Part shown: one piece after another, positions 16,493-23,034 of the stretch
Position numbering within the stretch: position 1 is the first letter of the stretch
Layout: every line of letters starts with the position of its first letter
Assembly: GCA_947624395.1 (NCBI GenBank)
Contig: CANQKA010000004.1
Location: 1-48,862 of the forward strand
Direction of reading: 5' to 3'
Length of the DNA: 48,862 nt
DNA from: an uncultured Oscillospiraceae bacterium
GTDB taxonomy: Bacteria; Bacillota; Clostridia; Oscillospirales; Oscillospiraceae
Notes under the pieces: generated by a model
Told to the model about the DNA's origin: nothing
Seen by the model: the letters and a program-made list of their open reading frames with translations, nothing else
Databases searched by the model: none
Position numbers and translations under genes: made by a program

Positions 16493-16524
16493 GAAGCGGC
16501 CTTCGGGCCGCTTCTGTGTTTTTT
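16493..16524 (+). terminator. Terminator after the feo operon
   Basis: Stem GAAGCGGCC/GGCCGCTTC with a TTCG tetraloop, followed by TGTGTTTTTT. A textbook intrinsic terminator. Confidence 0.9.
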
Positions 16525-16535
16525 CATCTTTGGGG

Positions 16536-16564
16536 TTGACAACGGCGTTATGTCGTGTTACGAT
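16536..16564 (+). promoter_or_regulatory. padR promoter
   Basis: TTGACA (16536-16541), 17 bases, TACGAT (16559-16564). The -10 box is inside the first of two tandem PadR-type operators. Confidence 0.75.
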
Positions 16565-16581
16565 ATGTCGAGAGACGACAT
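16550..16581. promoter_or_regulatory. Tandem PadR operators
   Basis: Two copies of the PadR-type layout: ATGTCG-TGTTA-CGATAT (16550-16566, imperfect) and ATGTCG-AGAGA-CGACAT (16565-16581, perfect; an ATGT-N9-ACAT site). They overlap by two bases and cover the -10 box and start point, so PadR should repress its own operon. Confidence 0.75.
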
Positions 16582-16595
16582 AAGGAGGTGAGCCC

Positions 16596-16931
16596 ATGGG
16601 CAGAAGCGCGGAACCGCTGACGGAGAGCTATTTTTACATTCTGCTGTGCCTGTACCGGGGCCCGAACCACGGCTACGGCATCATGCGCCAGACTCTGGCC
16701 CTGTCGGAGGGGCACGTGCACATCGGCTCCGGCACCATGTACGGTGCCACGTCGAACATGATGAAAAAGGGCTGGATCGAGGAGCTTCCCAAGCCCGACG
16801 CGGACCGGCGGCGGTTATACCGGCTCACGGACGCGGGCCGGCAGGTGCTCTTGGACGAGGCGGCGCGGCTGCGGTATCTGGCCGCGGCGGCGGCGAACGT
16901 GATAGAAGGAGGAAAAGAAAATGAGGAATAA
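16596..16931 (+). CDS. PadR-family transcriptional regulator
   Basis: This 111-residue regulator has the PadR winged helix: SYFYILLCLYRGPNHGYGIMRQTL, then the GSGTMYGATSNMMKKGWIEEL recognition region, and the wing DRRRLYRLTDAGRQVLLDEAAR. The C-terminus is short, as in the PadR-s1 type, and probably forms the dimer helix. It is coupled to a DUF2812 gene with an 11-base overlap, a common pairing in Firmicutes in which the membrane protein is the regulated target. AAGGAGG precedes the ATG. The tandem operators at the promoter indicate autorepression. Confidence 0.92.
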   Translation: MGRSAEPLTESYFYILLCLYRGPNHGYGIMRQTLALSEGHVHIGSGTMYGATSNMMKKGWIEELPKPDADRRRLYRLTDAGRQVLLDEAARLRYLAAAAANVIEGGKENEE

Positions 16932-17832
16932 GAAAACAAGGTGCGCGTTTTACCCCGCCTGGGAGTACCGGCGGGAGGTGGAGGACCTGAACGCCCTGTC
17001 GGACCAGGGCTGGCAGTTGGAAAAGGGCGGGTGCTTCCGCAGCAGGTTTTACCGGGACGAGAGCGTGCGCTACCGCTACGCCCTGGACTATAACACCCAA
17101 ATCGATGACCCGGTCCGGTACCGGGACACCTTTGCCGAGCAGGGCTGGCAGTTCGTCAGCGACACCTTCAACGGCTGGCACTATTTCCGCAAGGTCTATG
17201 ACCCGGCCCTGCCCCCGGAGGAATACGAGATATACACCGACGATTCCTCCGTGCGGGACATGTCGGACCGCTGGAGCCGCCTGGGGTACGCCTTCGGCGT
17301 CATCGAACTGGTCTGCGCGGCGATGAATCTGTTCGTCCTTCTGCGCCATCCCAGCATCACCAACATTGCCATGGCTTTGGCCTGCTTGTGGCTGGGCGTT
17401 ATGATCCTGGTTGGCGCAAGGCGTATCCGCCGCCCGGAGACCGCCGGAAGGCCCAAAAAGAGCATGGGCTGGTGCTTCGCGGTGGTGTTCGCGCTGCTGG
17501 CGGTGGGGCTGGTGTTCGGCCTGGTCCACTCCGAGGCCACCGCCGACAGCGAGTATGTGTACGACCCGGCCGGTGAACCCTGGACATGGCAGATACACGT
17601 ATCCCTGCCGGACTTCTACACCCTGGACGTGGAGGCGGATACGGACGCCTACGTGGACATCACCGTGACGAATCATAGAAACGGCAAGGAGCTGGCCGCG
17701 CTTGGCGGCGGCTGGGACCTGCGGGCCAAGGGGGTCATGTTCCTCCTGCCGGGGACCTACGACGTGACCACTCAATACGCCGATGGCACCGAACCGGGCA
17801 CAACAGGGATGTTCCGCTATGAGATAGACTGA
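16921..17832 (+). CDS. DUF2812 membrane protein
   Basis: This 303-residue protein has an N-terminal cytosolic DUF2812 domain (about residues 1-95; WEYRREVEDLNALSDQGW and a second FAEQGWQFVSDTFNGWHYF half). It then has three probable membrane helices near residues 124-142, 143-162 and 182-202, and an extracytoplasmic C-terminal domain of about 95 residues with a beta-rich look. The family's function is unknown; it is nearly always next to PadR. GGAGG precedes the ATG, which lies inside the padR gene. The C-terminal domain is an addition beyond the minimal DUF2812 proteins. Confidence 0.85.
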   Translation: MRNKKTRCAFYPAWEYRREVEDLNALSDQGWQLEKGGCFRSRFYRDESVRYRYALDYNTQIDDPVRYRDTFAEQGWQFVSDTFNGWHYFRKVYDPALPPEEYEIYTDDSSVRDMSDRWSRLGYAFGVIELVCAAMNLFVLLRHPSITNIAMALACLWLGVMILVGARRIRRPETAGRPKKSMGWCFAVVFALLAVGLVFGLVHSEATADSEYVYDPAGEPWTWQIHVSLPDFYTLDVEADTDAYVDITVTNHRNGKELAALGGGWDLRAKGVMFLLPGTYDVTTQYADGTEPGTTGMFRYEID

Positions 17833-17864
17833 ATATCGCCCCGCCATCCCTGCGGGGCGATATT
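17832..17864. terminator. Terminator between convergent operons
   Basis: A 13-bp perfect stem AATATCGCCCCGC with its complement around CATCCCT. It lies between the DUF2812 gene and the restriction-modification operon. The T tract is poor (ATTATG). Confidence 0.7.
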
Positions 17865-17891
17865 ATGTGTGTTAGCGAGAGTACGGGGCTT

Positions 17892-18638
17892 TTATTTCCT
17901 AAACACGAACAGGTATTCATGGGCGATAAGCAAGAAATTATACTTCACGCTGTTGGTTTTCCAATATCCTGTTGCTTTGCAGTTGTGCTGCTCTTTGATG
18001 ATGATTTCTTTCAGCTTAAAACCCGCATTTTCAAAGATGCGCATGACCTCAAACGACATGGGGACCATGTGTCCTTTTTTCCTGGTGTCACCCATAAGAA
18101 TAACGCAGAATTTGTCCTTCTTCAATACGCGATGGCATTCGGATGCGACCTTTTCCATCTCCACGAGGAAATCTTCTATTTTCAGATTGGACAGATCTTC
18201 CGGTATATCCTCGCTGTATTTTATGATGTCGGCATACGGCGGATGGGTACATATCAGGTCGATGCTCTTATCGGGAATGAAGTCAAGGCGTCTGGCGTCG
18301 CCCTTGTGTATGTAGACTTTACCGTTGGCGCCATCGTGCTCAAAATCCGTCTTTTCACGGCACCTAGCCAAAGCTGCGTCGTTTACATCAACGCCGATTA
18401 TATCGCGGTTAAGCAGCTTCGCTTCAACGAGCGTAGTTCCGCCGCCGGCGAATTGGTCGAGGACGAGGTCGCCCTCCCTGGAATAGCGAAGCATGATATT
18501 CCGTGGAATATACGGCGACCAATTCCCGCGCCATTTTGCATCGTGGGTAGCCCAATCACCGCGCTGGGGAAAGGACCAGTGCGTTGTCATCTCTAGCTCA
18601 AAGTTCTCCGGCTCCCACTTTGGTATCTTTTTTGACAT
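17892..18638 (-). CDS. DNA methyltransferase, second enzyme of a DpnII-type system
   Basis: SAM-dependent DNA methyltransferase of 248 residues, last gene of the restriction-modification operon. The SAM site DQFAGGGTT (residues 61-69) comes before the catalytic motif THPPY (131-135), the reverse of the beta-class order in the DpnA enzymes I know; the start (HWSFPQRGDW) suggests a permuted N4/N6 enzyme. HPPY in place of DPPY or SPPY is unusual and leaves it open whether adenine N6 or cytosine N4 is methylated. Its ATG overlaps the endonuclease stop codon by one base (TAATG). The DNA is much more AT-rich than the surroundings. Confidence 0.82.
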   Translation of the reverse strand: MSKKIPKWEPENFELEMTTHWSFPQRGDWATHDAKWRGNWSPYIPRNIMLRYSREGDLVLDQFAGGGTTLVEAKLLNRDIIGVDVNDAALARCREKTDFEHDGANGKVYIHKGDARRLDFIPDKSIDLICTHPPYADIIKYSEDIPEDLSNLKIEDFLVEMEKVASECHRVLKKDKFCVILMGDTRKKGHMVPMSFEVMRIFENAGFKLKEIIIKEQHNCKATGYWKTNSVKYNFLLIAHEYLFVFRK

Positions 18639-19516
18639 TAGGTAAGTACCTCGCTGATTATGCCATTCTCAAGGTCTGCGATGTTGTAGATATGTTCCAT
18701 TACATCAAAGGTCTCTTCGAGGTTATTTCTGGCACTTGACCATCCTTTTCCATCGGTAAACCAAACGAAAGTAAAACCGTCAATAGTATCCGCCTCAAGC
18801 GCAAGTGTCTTATAACTCCTGGCCGTTTCATTCAGCTTGCTGCCGCCGCTGCCGTAAAAATTGGTCTCAATCCCGTAAATCATCTCCGGCGTTTTGACAA
18901 CAAAGTCAAAACGCTTTTCCATTTTGCCTTGATTGGAAATGGCGGAAAGATCTATGTCCCACTTCTCCGTAATCTGATGTATGTACATCTCTTTGTAATA
19001 GGAAAGATTCTTAACAAAACCGGCCTTTTTGATAAAACCCTCCACTAAGTCTTCCATCAAGTGACCACCGCGGTTCTTTCTTCCATTGGAATCAAGACCA
19101 GTTTCAACTCCTGTGGCATAATCCACTAGATTGTTGATAATATGATTTTCCAACAAATCAAAAAGTCCTGTCTTATCCATAAAATATGAGTACAATTCAT
19201 ATTTCGACGAGTTACCGGTAGCACAGTCCCACTTGTCAAACTGAAAGAGATATCCTCCATTTTCGTCCTGACAGTAAATTTCATTTGCTCTTACCGCCAA
19301 GAGAAGTGGGATACACTTCAATACTTCAGGATATTTGCTAAGTAGCCTCTTGAAATCTTCCTTTATGCTCTTTGAACCAATAAGTGAGTTAAGGATATTG
19401 AGCTCAACCTTGATCTTATCGACGTTTTGATGAACCTTCTCAAAATCAACATAGTAGCCATAGTCAGCTATGCTATCACGAAACATAGATAGCCAAGTAT
19501 TAAAGTTTCTCGCCAT
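18638..19516 (-). CDS. DpnII-family type II restriction endonuclease (GATC)
   Basis: This 292-residue endonuclease resembles DpnII/MboI family enzymes that cut unmethylated GATC. The diagnostic segment GVETGLDSNGRKNRGGHLME (residues about 136-155) and the core RFDFVVKTPEMIYGIETNFY followed by GSGGSKLNETARSYK are family hallmarks. D204, E217 and nearby residues would form the PD-(D/E)xK-like metal site. The ATG at 19516 has GAGGTAA before it and lies one base after the preceding stop; upstream in-frame starts would overlap the preceding gene. GATC specificity is inferred from the family and from the Dam-type partner. Confidence 0.9.
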   Translation of the reverse strand: MARNFNTWLSMFRDSIADYGYYVDFEKVHQNVDKIKVELNILNSLIGSKSIKEDFKRLLSKYPEVLKCIPLLLAVRANEIYCQDENGGYLFQFDKWDCATGNSSKYELYSYFMDKTGLFDLLENHIINNLVDYATGVETGLDSNGRKNRGGHLMEDLVEGFIKKAGFVKNLSYYKEMYIHQITEKWDIDLSAISNQGKMEKRFDFVVKTPEMIYGIETNFYGSGGSKLNETARSYKTLALEADTIDGFTFVWFTDGKGWSSARNNLEETFDVMEHIYNIADLENGIISEVLT

Positions 19517-19517
19517 A

Positions 19518-20054
19518 TTATTTACCTCTGCCCCCGAATCCAGCTGTGGATATGATTTTAAAGATATCGCGATCCGTGTCCAGCAGTTCCTCAATAATGT
19601 TTCCGAACATGTAGGCATCGACACGATTTGTCTTTTCCTGTACGGCTAACAGCTCCATCAAAACGTAGAGAAACTCAACATCATATTCGCCAAAAGCGTT
19701 TAGACTATAAAACTGCTCAATGTCAATGTCATTTTCACCGTTTTCAATTAGTTCCTTTAACGTATCATAATCATTATTGGCAAGTGGCGCGCACGATGTC
19801 CAGCAATGTTGAATAGCGCGCAAATACCTCTTGGCAAGTATTTCATTCCCCTGCATTTTCATCAAAACGTCTACTACCCAATGAATATGCTTGGGGGTAC
19901 GAATGCGCGTGCCGTCCTTCCTGTACTTGATTACGATATCAAACTGCGACAAATCTCCTTGAAAAACATAGATAATATAATTTGTGAAAATGAATTCTAT
20001 AATGGCTTGTTTCGTGCCATTCTCAATAAGTTGTCTTCCTCTCCTGATTTCCAT
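19518..20054 (-). CDS. Uncharacterised protein inside the DpnII-type operon
   Basis: A 178-residue, mostly helical, mildly acidic protein with no motif I recognise, no signal peptide and no membrane helix. It sits between the Dam-like methyltransferase and the endonuclease, with a 20-base gap before it and one base after it, so it is clearly part of the operon. It shares the low GC of the cassette. The classical DpnII system has only two methyltransferases and the endonuclease, so this is an extra component. Candidate roles (control protein, inhibitor or chaperone of the endonuclease) are guesses. A ribosome site AGAGGTTGACAT precedes the ATG. Confidence 0.8.
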   Translation of the reverse strand: MEIRRGRQLIENGTKQAIIEFIFTNYIIYVFQGDLSQFDIVIKYRKDGTRIRTPKHIHWVVDVLMKMQGNEILAKRYLRAIQHCWTSCAPLANNDYDTLKELIENGENDIDIEQFYSLNAFGEYDVEFLYVLMELLAVQEKTNRVDAYMFGNIIEELLDTDRDIFKIISTAGFGGRGK

Positions 20055-20074
20055 ATGTCAACCTCTTTAACCTC

Positions 20075-21142
20075 TCAAAAATTAGATATGAGCAATTCCT
20101 TAATCTTGCCCCGTGCCTCGCTGTTGCTGTTAATCATTCGGCTTGCGGCAACACGAATAATATTATGGCCCACATAGATTTCATCAAAGAAATAGTCTTC
20201 CGCATTTGCGTTCTGGGGATCAGAATTGCTTACGACAATTTTTGCTCCCCGTTTGTCCATCTCATTCACAAACACCGCCAGTTCTTTCTGCTCTGCGTCG
20301 CCAAAGGCGTTTTCGCTGTACGCCGTGAAGCTTGAAGTCTGCGTGAGGGGCCTGTACGGCGGGTCAAAGTACACAAACGTGTTGCTGTCAATAAAATTGG
20401 CCGAAAGCCTATAATCCCCGCAGACGATTTGGACGTTTTTCAGCTTGTCCGACACGGCGCGCAGGTTGGCCTCGTCGCAAATCAGCGGATTCTTATAGGA
20501 ACCTATCGGAACATTAAAAAGTCCGTGTCTGTTTACCCGATAGAGGCCGTTAAAGCACGTCCTGTTCAGGAAAATCATCAGCGCGGCCTCATAGACCCGA
20601 GCTTTATCGTCGCAGCTTATTATCAGGCTGTTGAATTGCTCTCTCTTGTTGGTGTAATACTGCCTTCTTTCCTCTGTGTCCATCGGCTGATACTCGCGCT
20701 GGTACCCGGCCAGAAGGTCGATCAGTTTGTCCACCTCATCCCGGATGACCTGGTATGCGTTCATCAGCTGCGGATTGATGTCGCTGATATACACCGCCTC
20801 AAGGTCAAAGCGGTCGAGAATGTCAAACAGTACGGCGCCGCCGCCCACAAACGGCTCGGCATACTTGGTAATTGTTTTTCCGTCAAATGGATAGTAGCGC
20901 TCTATTTCGTGAAGGAGCTGACCTTTGCCACCCGCCCATTTCAAAAAGGGCCTGACGGCGCCCTCGGGTTTGCTGTACCGGACGCTCCTGGCATCCGAGG
21001 GTTTCTCCGCGTCGGCAGGAAGGACCCACATATTTCCCACCATGACGGCGTTTGGGATTCGGTTCTCTGCGCATAGGACGGCCACCCGCCTCTGCGAAAT
21101 GCCCCACTTCTCCGCCGCATCTTTCGCTGCCATGATATCCAT
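20075..21142 (-). CDS. dam: Dam-type N6-adenine methyltransferase with N-terminal HTH
   Basis: D12-class (DpnM/Dam) adenine methyltransferase of 355 residues, expected to methylate GATC. The core runs from FLKWAGGKGQLL (residues 66-77), through EPFVGGGAVLFD, to DPPY at 260-263 followed by RPLTQTSSFTAYSENAF. Ahead of it are about 60 residues absent from minimal enzymes: MAAKDAAEKWGISQRRVAVL and ENRIPNAVMVGNMWVLPADA, the pattern of a MerR/excisionase-type helix-turn-helix. The fused domain may let the enzyme regulate its own operon, as some methyltransferases do. GGAGGAAGCAAT precedes the ATG at 21142. It is the first gene of the operon. Confidence 0.9.
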   Translation of the reverse strand: MDIMAAKDAAEKWGISQRRVAVLCAENRIPNAVMVGNMWVLPADAEKPSDARSVRYSKPEGAVRPFLKWAGGKGQLLHEIERYYPFDGKTITKYAEPFVGGGAVLFDILDRFDLEAVYISDINPQLMNAYQVIRDEVDKLIDLLAGYQREYQPMDTEERRQYYTNKREQFNSLIISCDDKARVYEAALMIFLNRTCFNGLYRVNRHGLFNVPIGSYKNPLICDEANLRAVSDKLKNVQIVCGDYRLSANFIDSNTFVYFDPPYRPLTQTSSFTAYSENAFGDAEQKELAVFVNEMDKRGAKIVVSNSDPQNANAEDYFFDEIYVGHNIIRVAASRMINSNSEARGKIKELLISNF

Positions 21143-21182
21143 ATTGCTTCCTCCAAAAATGGGCGTTATTGTTCTTGTGGAC

Positions 21183-21211
21183 ATTATATTCTACATCTCG
21201 AATAATAGCAA
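21183..21211 (-). promoter_or_regulatory. Promoter of the restriction-modification operon
   Basis: Read leftwards: TTGCTA (21206-21211), 17 bases, TATAAT (21183-21188). The spacer and flanks hold an imperfect inverted repeat (ATATTC-TACATCTC-GAATAA on the plus strand) that could be an operator. Confidence 0.75.
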
Positions 21212-21244
21212 TATCAACCTGTATAAAATCAAATTGCCGGCGCA

Positions 21245-21340
21245 GGCAGAAGGGGGGGATTCGCCCGTCTGCGGACGGGCCGGGGCGCGGGGAAAACGTG
21301 CCACCGGCACGTTTTCTAACACCGCGCCCTTCGAATCCCC
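21245..21340. repeat. Three-branched structured element with a tRNA-Ser 3' end copy
   Basis: An outer stem GGGGATTCG/CGAATCCCC (21255-21263 with 21332-21340) encloses two hairpins: CCCGTC-TGCG-GACGGG (21264-21279) and GGGCGCGG/CCGCGCCC (21283-21290 with 21322-21329), which is capped by GAAAACGTGCC-ACC-GGCACGTTTTC. The left end (21245-21263) nearly repeats the 3' end of the adjacent tRNA-Ser gene. Confidence 0.75.
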
Positions 21341-21347
21341 AAACCTC

Positions 21348-21387
21348 AAAAAAACGGCGACCCACCTTTGGTGGGCCGCCGTTTTTT
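21348..21387 (-). terminator. tRNA-Ser terminator
   Basis: Stem AAACGGCG-A-CCCACC with GGTGGG-C-CGCCGTTT, loop TTT, with A7/T7 runs on both sides, directly after the tRNA CCA end. Confidence 0.9.
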
Positions 21388-21480
21388 TGGCGGAGAAGGG
21401 GGGATTCGAACCCCCGATACCCTTTTGGGGTATACACGATTTCCAATCGTGCGCGCTCGACCAGGCTACGCGACTTCTCC
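21388..21480 (-). tRNA. tRNA-Ser (GGA)
   Basis: Read leftwards from 21480: acceptor GGAGAAG pairs with CTTCTCC, followed by discriminator G and an encoded CCA. The anticodon arm is CACGA-TTGGAAA-TCGTG, giving anticodon GGA, which reads UCC and UCU. A long variable arm (TATACCC-CAAAA-GGGTATC) and a T arm GGGGGTTCGAATCCCCC confirm serine type. It borders the acquired restriction-modification cassette, a common insertion setting. Confidence 0.97.
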
Positions 21481-21559
21481 ATGCCTGCCGGACTTGCGTT
21501 TCTATGCAATTCAAGCTTGCTTATTATACATGCGCCCGGCGGGAAAGTCAAGGATTATT

Positions 21560-22417
21560 TCAGCCTCTCAGGGCCCTTTCAGCGGCCTTGGCCACGTGGT
21601 CCACCAGCACGGCGGTGGTCACCGCGCCCAGCCCACCGGGCACCGGCGTGATGGCCGACGCTACCGGCTCCGCCTCGTCAAAGCGCACGTCCCCCCGCAG
21701 CTTGCCCAGCGCCGGGTCCATGTGGATGCCCACGTCCACCACCACGGCGCCGGGGCCGAAGTGCTCCTGGCCGAAAAAGCCCATCTTGCCCACGGCCGCC
21801 ACCACGATATCCCCCCGGCGGGTCTGGGCCGCCAGGTCTTTCGTCCCGCTGTGGCAGACGGTGACGGTGGCGCCCTCCGCCAGCAGCAACATGGCCGCCG
21901 GCCGGCCCACCACCAGGCTCCGCCCTGCGACCACCGCGTGGGAACCCTGCATGGGCACATGGTAATACTTCAAAAGCTCTATGACCGCCTGGGCGGTGCA
22001 GGGAGCGAACCCATCGCCGGAGCCGGTGAACACCCCGGCCAGGGACCCGTCCGTGACCCCGTCCACATCCTTGGCGGGTTTTAGGGCCCTGCGGGCCGCC
22101 TCGTTGTCCAGTGGCGCGGGCAGAGGCCGCATCATCAAAATGCCGTGCACGGCCTGGTCCTTATTCAGCCCGTCCAGCGCTTCCATCAGCGCCGCCTGGG
22201 TCACATCCGGCGGCAGGACCACGCTCCGGACCTCTATGCCCGCGGCGGCGCAGCGCTTCAACGCCCCCCGCTCATAGCTCAGGTCCTCTTCCCGTTCGCC
22301 CACCCGCAGTATAGCCAGCGTGGGCACGACGCCCTTATCCCGCAGCGCTTTTGACAGCGCCGCCGTCCGCTCCGCTATCGCCTGGGCGACGGGCGCGCCT
22401 TTCAATATCTCCGCCAT
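21560..22417 (-). CDS. folD: FolD-family methylenetetrahydrofolate dehydrogenase lacking cyclohydrolase residues
   Basis: A 285-residue FolD homologue. The NADP-binding half is intact: GRSLVVGRPAAMLLL, ATVTVCHSGT and the closing TPVPGG. In the catalytic half, KDVDG keeps the essential Asp (D119). However, the catalytic Lys of the YxxxK motif is Ala (Y48-E-R-G-A52), and the Gln of the usual VQLPLP is Met (M96 in MMRPLP). Those residues carry the cyclohydrolase reaction in FolD, so this enzyme is probably dehydrogenase only. The ATG (22415-22417) overlaps the FchA stop as TGATG and follows GGGAGG; a TTG two codons upstream is less likely. Confidence 0.9.
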   Translation of the reverse strand: MAEILKGAPVAQAIAERTAALSKALRDKGVVPTLAILRVGEREEDLSYERGALKRCAAAGIEVRSVVLPPDVTQAALMEALDGLNKDQAVHGILMMRPLPAPLDNEAARRALKPAKDVDGVTDGSLAGVFTGSGDGFAPCTAQAVIELLKYYHVPMQGSHAVVAGRSLVVGRPAAMLLLAEGATVTVCHSGTKDLAAQTRRGDIVVAAVGKMGFFGQEHFGPGAVVVDVGIHMDPALGKLRGDVRFDEAEPVASAITPVPGGLGAVTTAVLVDHVAKAAERALRG

Positions 22418-23034
22418 CAGCAAAACCTCCCGTAAATGTCATGGAAGACCTTCTCAGCCCGTTGGCCGTACTCGTCCACCAGCCTATCCGCCTGGTCGTT
22501 GACGGAGGCGGCGTGGGCCCGGTCGGCCATTGATTTTGTGTTCACCTTCACGTTCACCGCCGCGCCCAACAGCGCTCCACGGCACAGCGCCGCGCCGGTG
22601 GCGGCGTCGGATATGGCCAGTGCGCTGCCCATTTCGGCGAACCCCTCCATGAGCTCCACGGCCTCGCAGCACAGGCGCAATATCTGCATGGGCGCGTCGG
22701 CCGCCAGGTGCAGACACCGCTCCAACTCCTCCGCCCGGCCGGGATCGTCTTTGGGGATGGCGTACGCTCTGCTCAGGGGCTTGAACGCCGCCGCGTCCGC
22801 GTCGATCATCGCCAGCAGCTCCCGGCTCAGGGCCTTGGCCCTGTCCGTCAGGTCCTGCATTTTGTCCTCCACGGCGGCGTATTTTGGCTTTCCAAGGGTA
22901 AGCTCACCCACCATGGACCCCAGCGCCGCGCCAAGGGCTCCCGCCAGGGCCGACGCGCCGCCCCCGCCGGGGGTGGCGGCCTTGGACGCCAGCGTTTCGG
23001 TGAAATCCGTCACCGTCGTTTTTTTCAGTTCCAT
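22417..23034 (-). CDS. fchA: FchA-type methenyltetrahydrofolate cyclohydrolase
   Basis: A 205-residue member of the formiminotransferase-cyclodeaminase family (cyclodeaminase/cyclohydrolase domain), which hydrolyses 5,10-methenyl-THF to 10-formyl-THF. The Gly-rich start ATPGGGGASALAGALGAAL (residues about 19-37) is the hallmark, followed by long helices with KPKYA and MEGFAEMGSALAISDAATGAALCRGAL. It sits between folC and folD in one operon, overlapping folC by ten bases and folD by one, so all three are coupled. It most likely supplies the cyclohydrolase activity missing from the neighbouring FolD. The ATG at 23034 follows GGAGGG. Confidence 0.9.
   Translation of the reverse strand: MELKKTTVTDFTETLASKAATPGGGGASALAGALGAALGSMVGELTLGKPKYAAVEDKMQDLTDRAKALSRELLAMIDADAAAFKPLSRAYAIPKDDPGRAEELERCLHLAADAPMQILRLCCEAVELMEGFAEMGSALAISDAATGAALCRGALLGAAVNVKVNTKSMADRAHAASVNDQADRLVDEYGQRAEKVFHDIYGRFC

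Noticed and set aside
21245-21408. The repeated tRNA-Ser 3' end as proof of an integrated element covering the restriction-modification operon
   Set aside because: The second copy lies only about 130 bases from the tRNA, not at the far end of the operon near 17.87 kb, where no matching sequence was found; no integrase gene is present.
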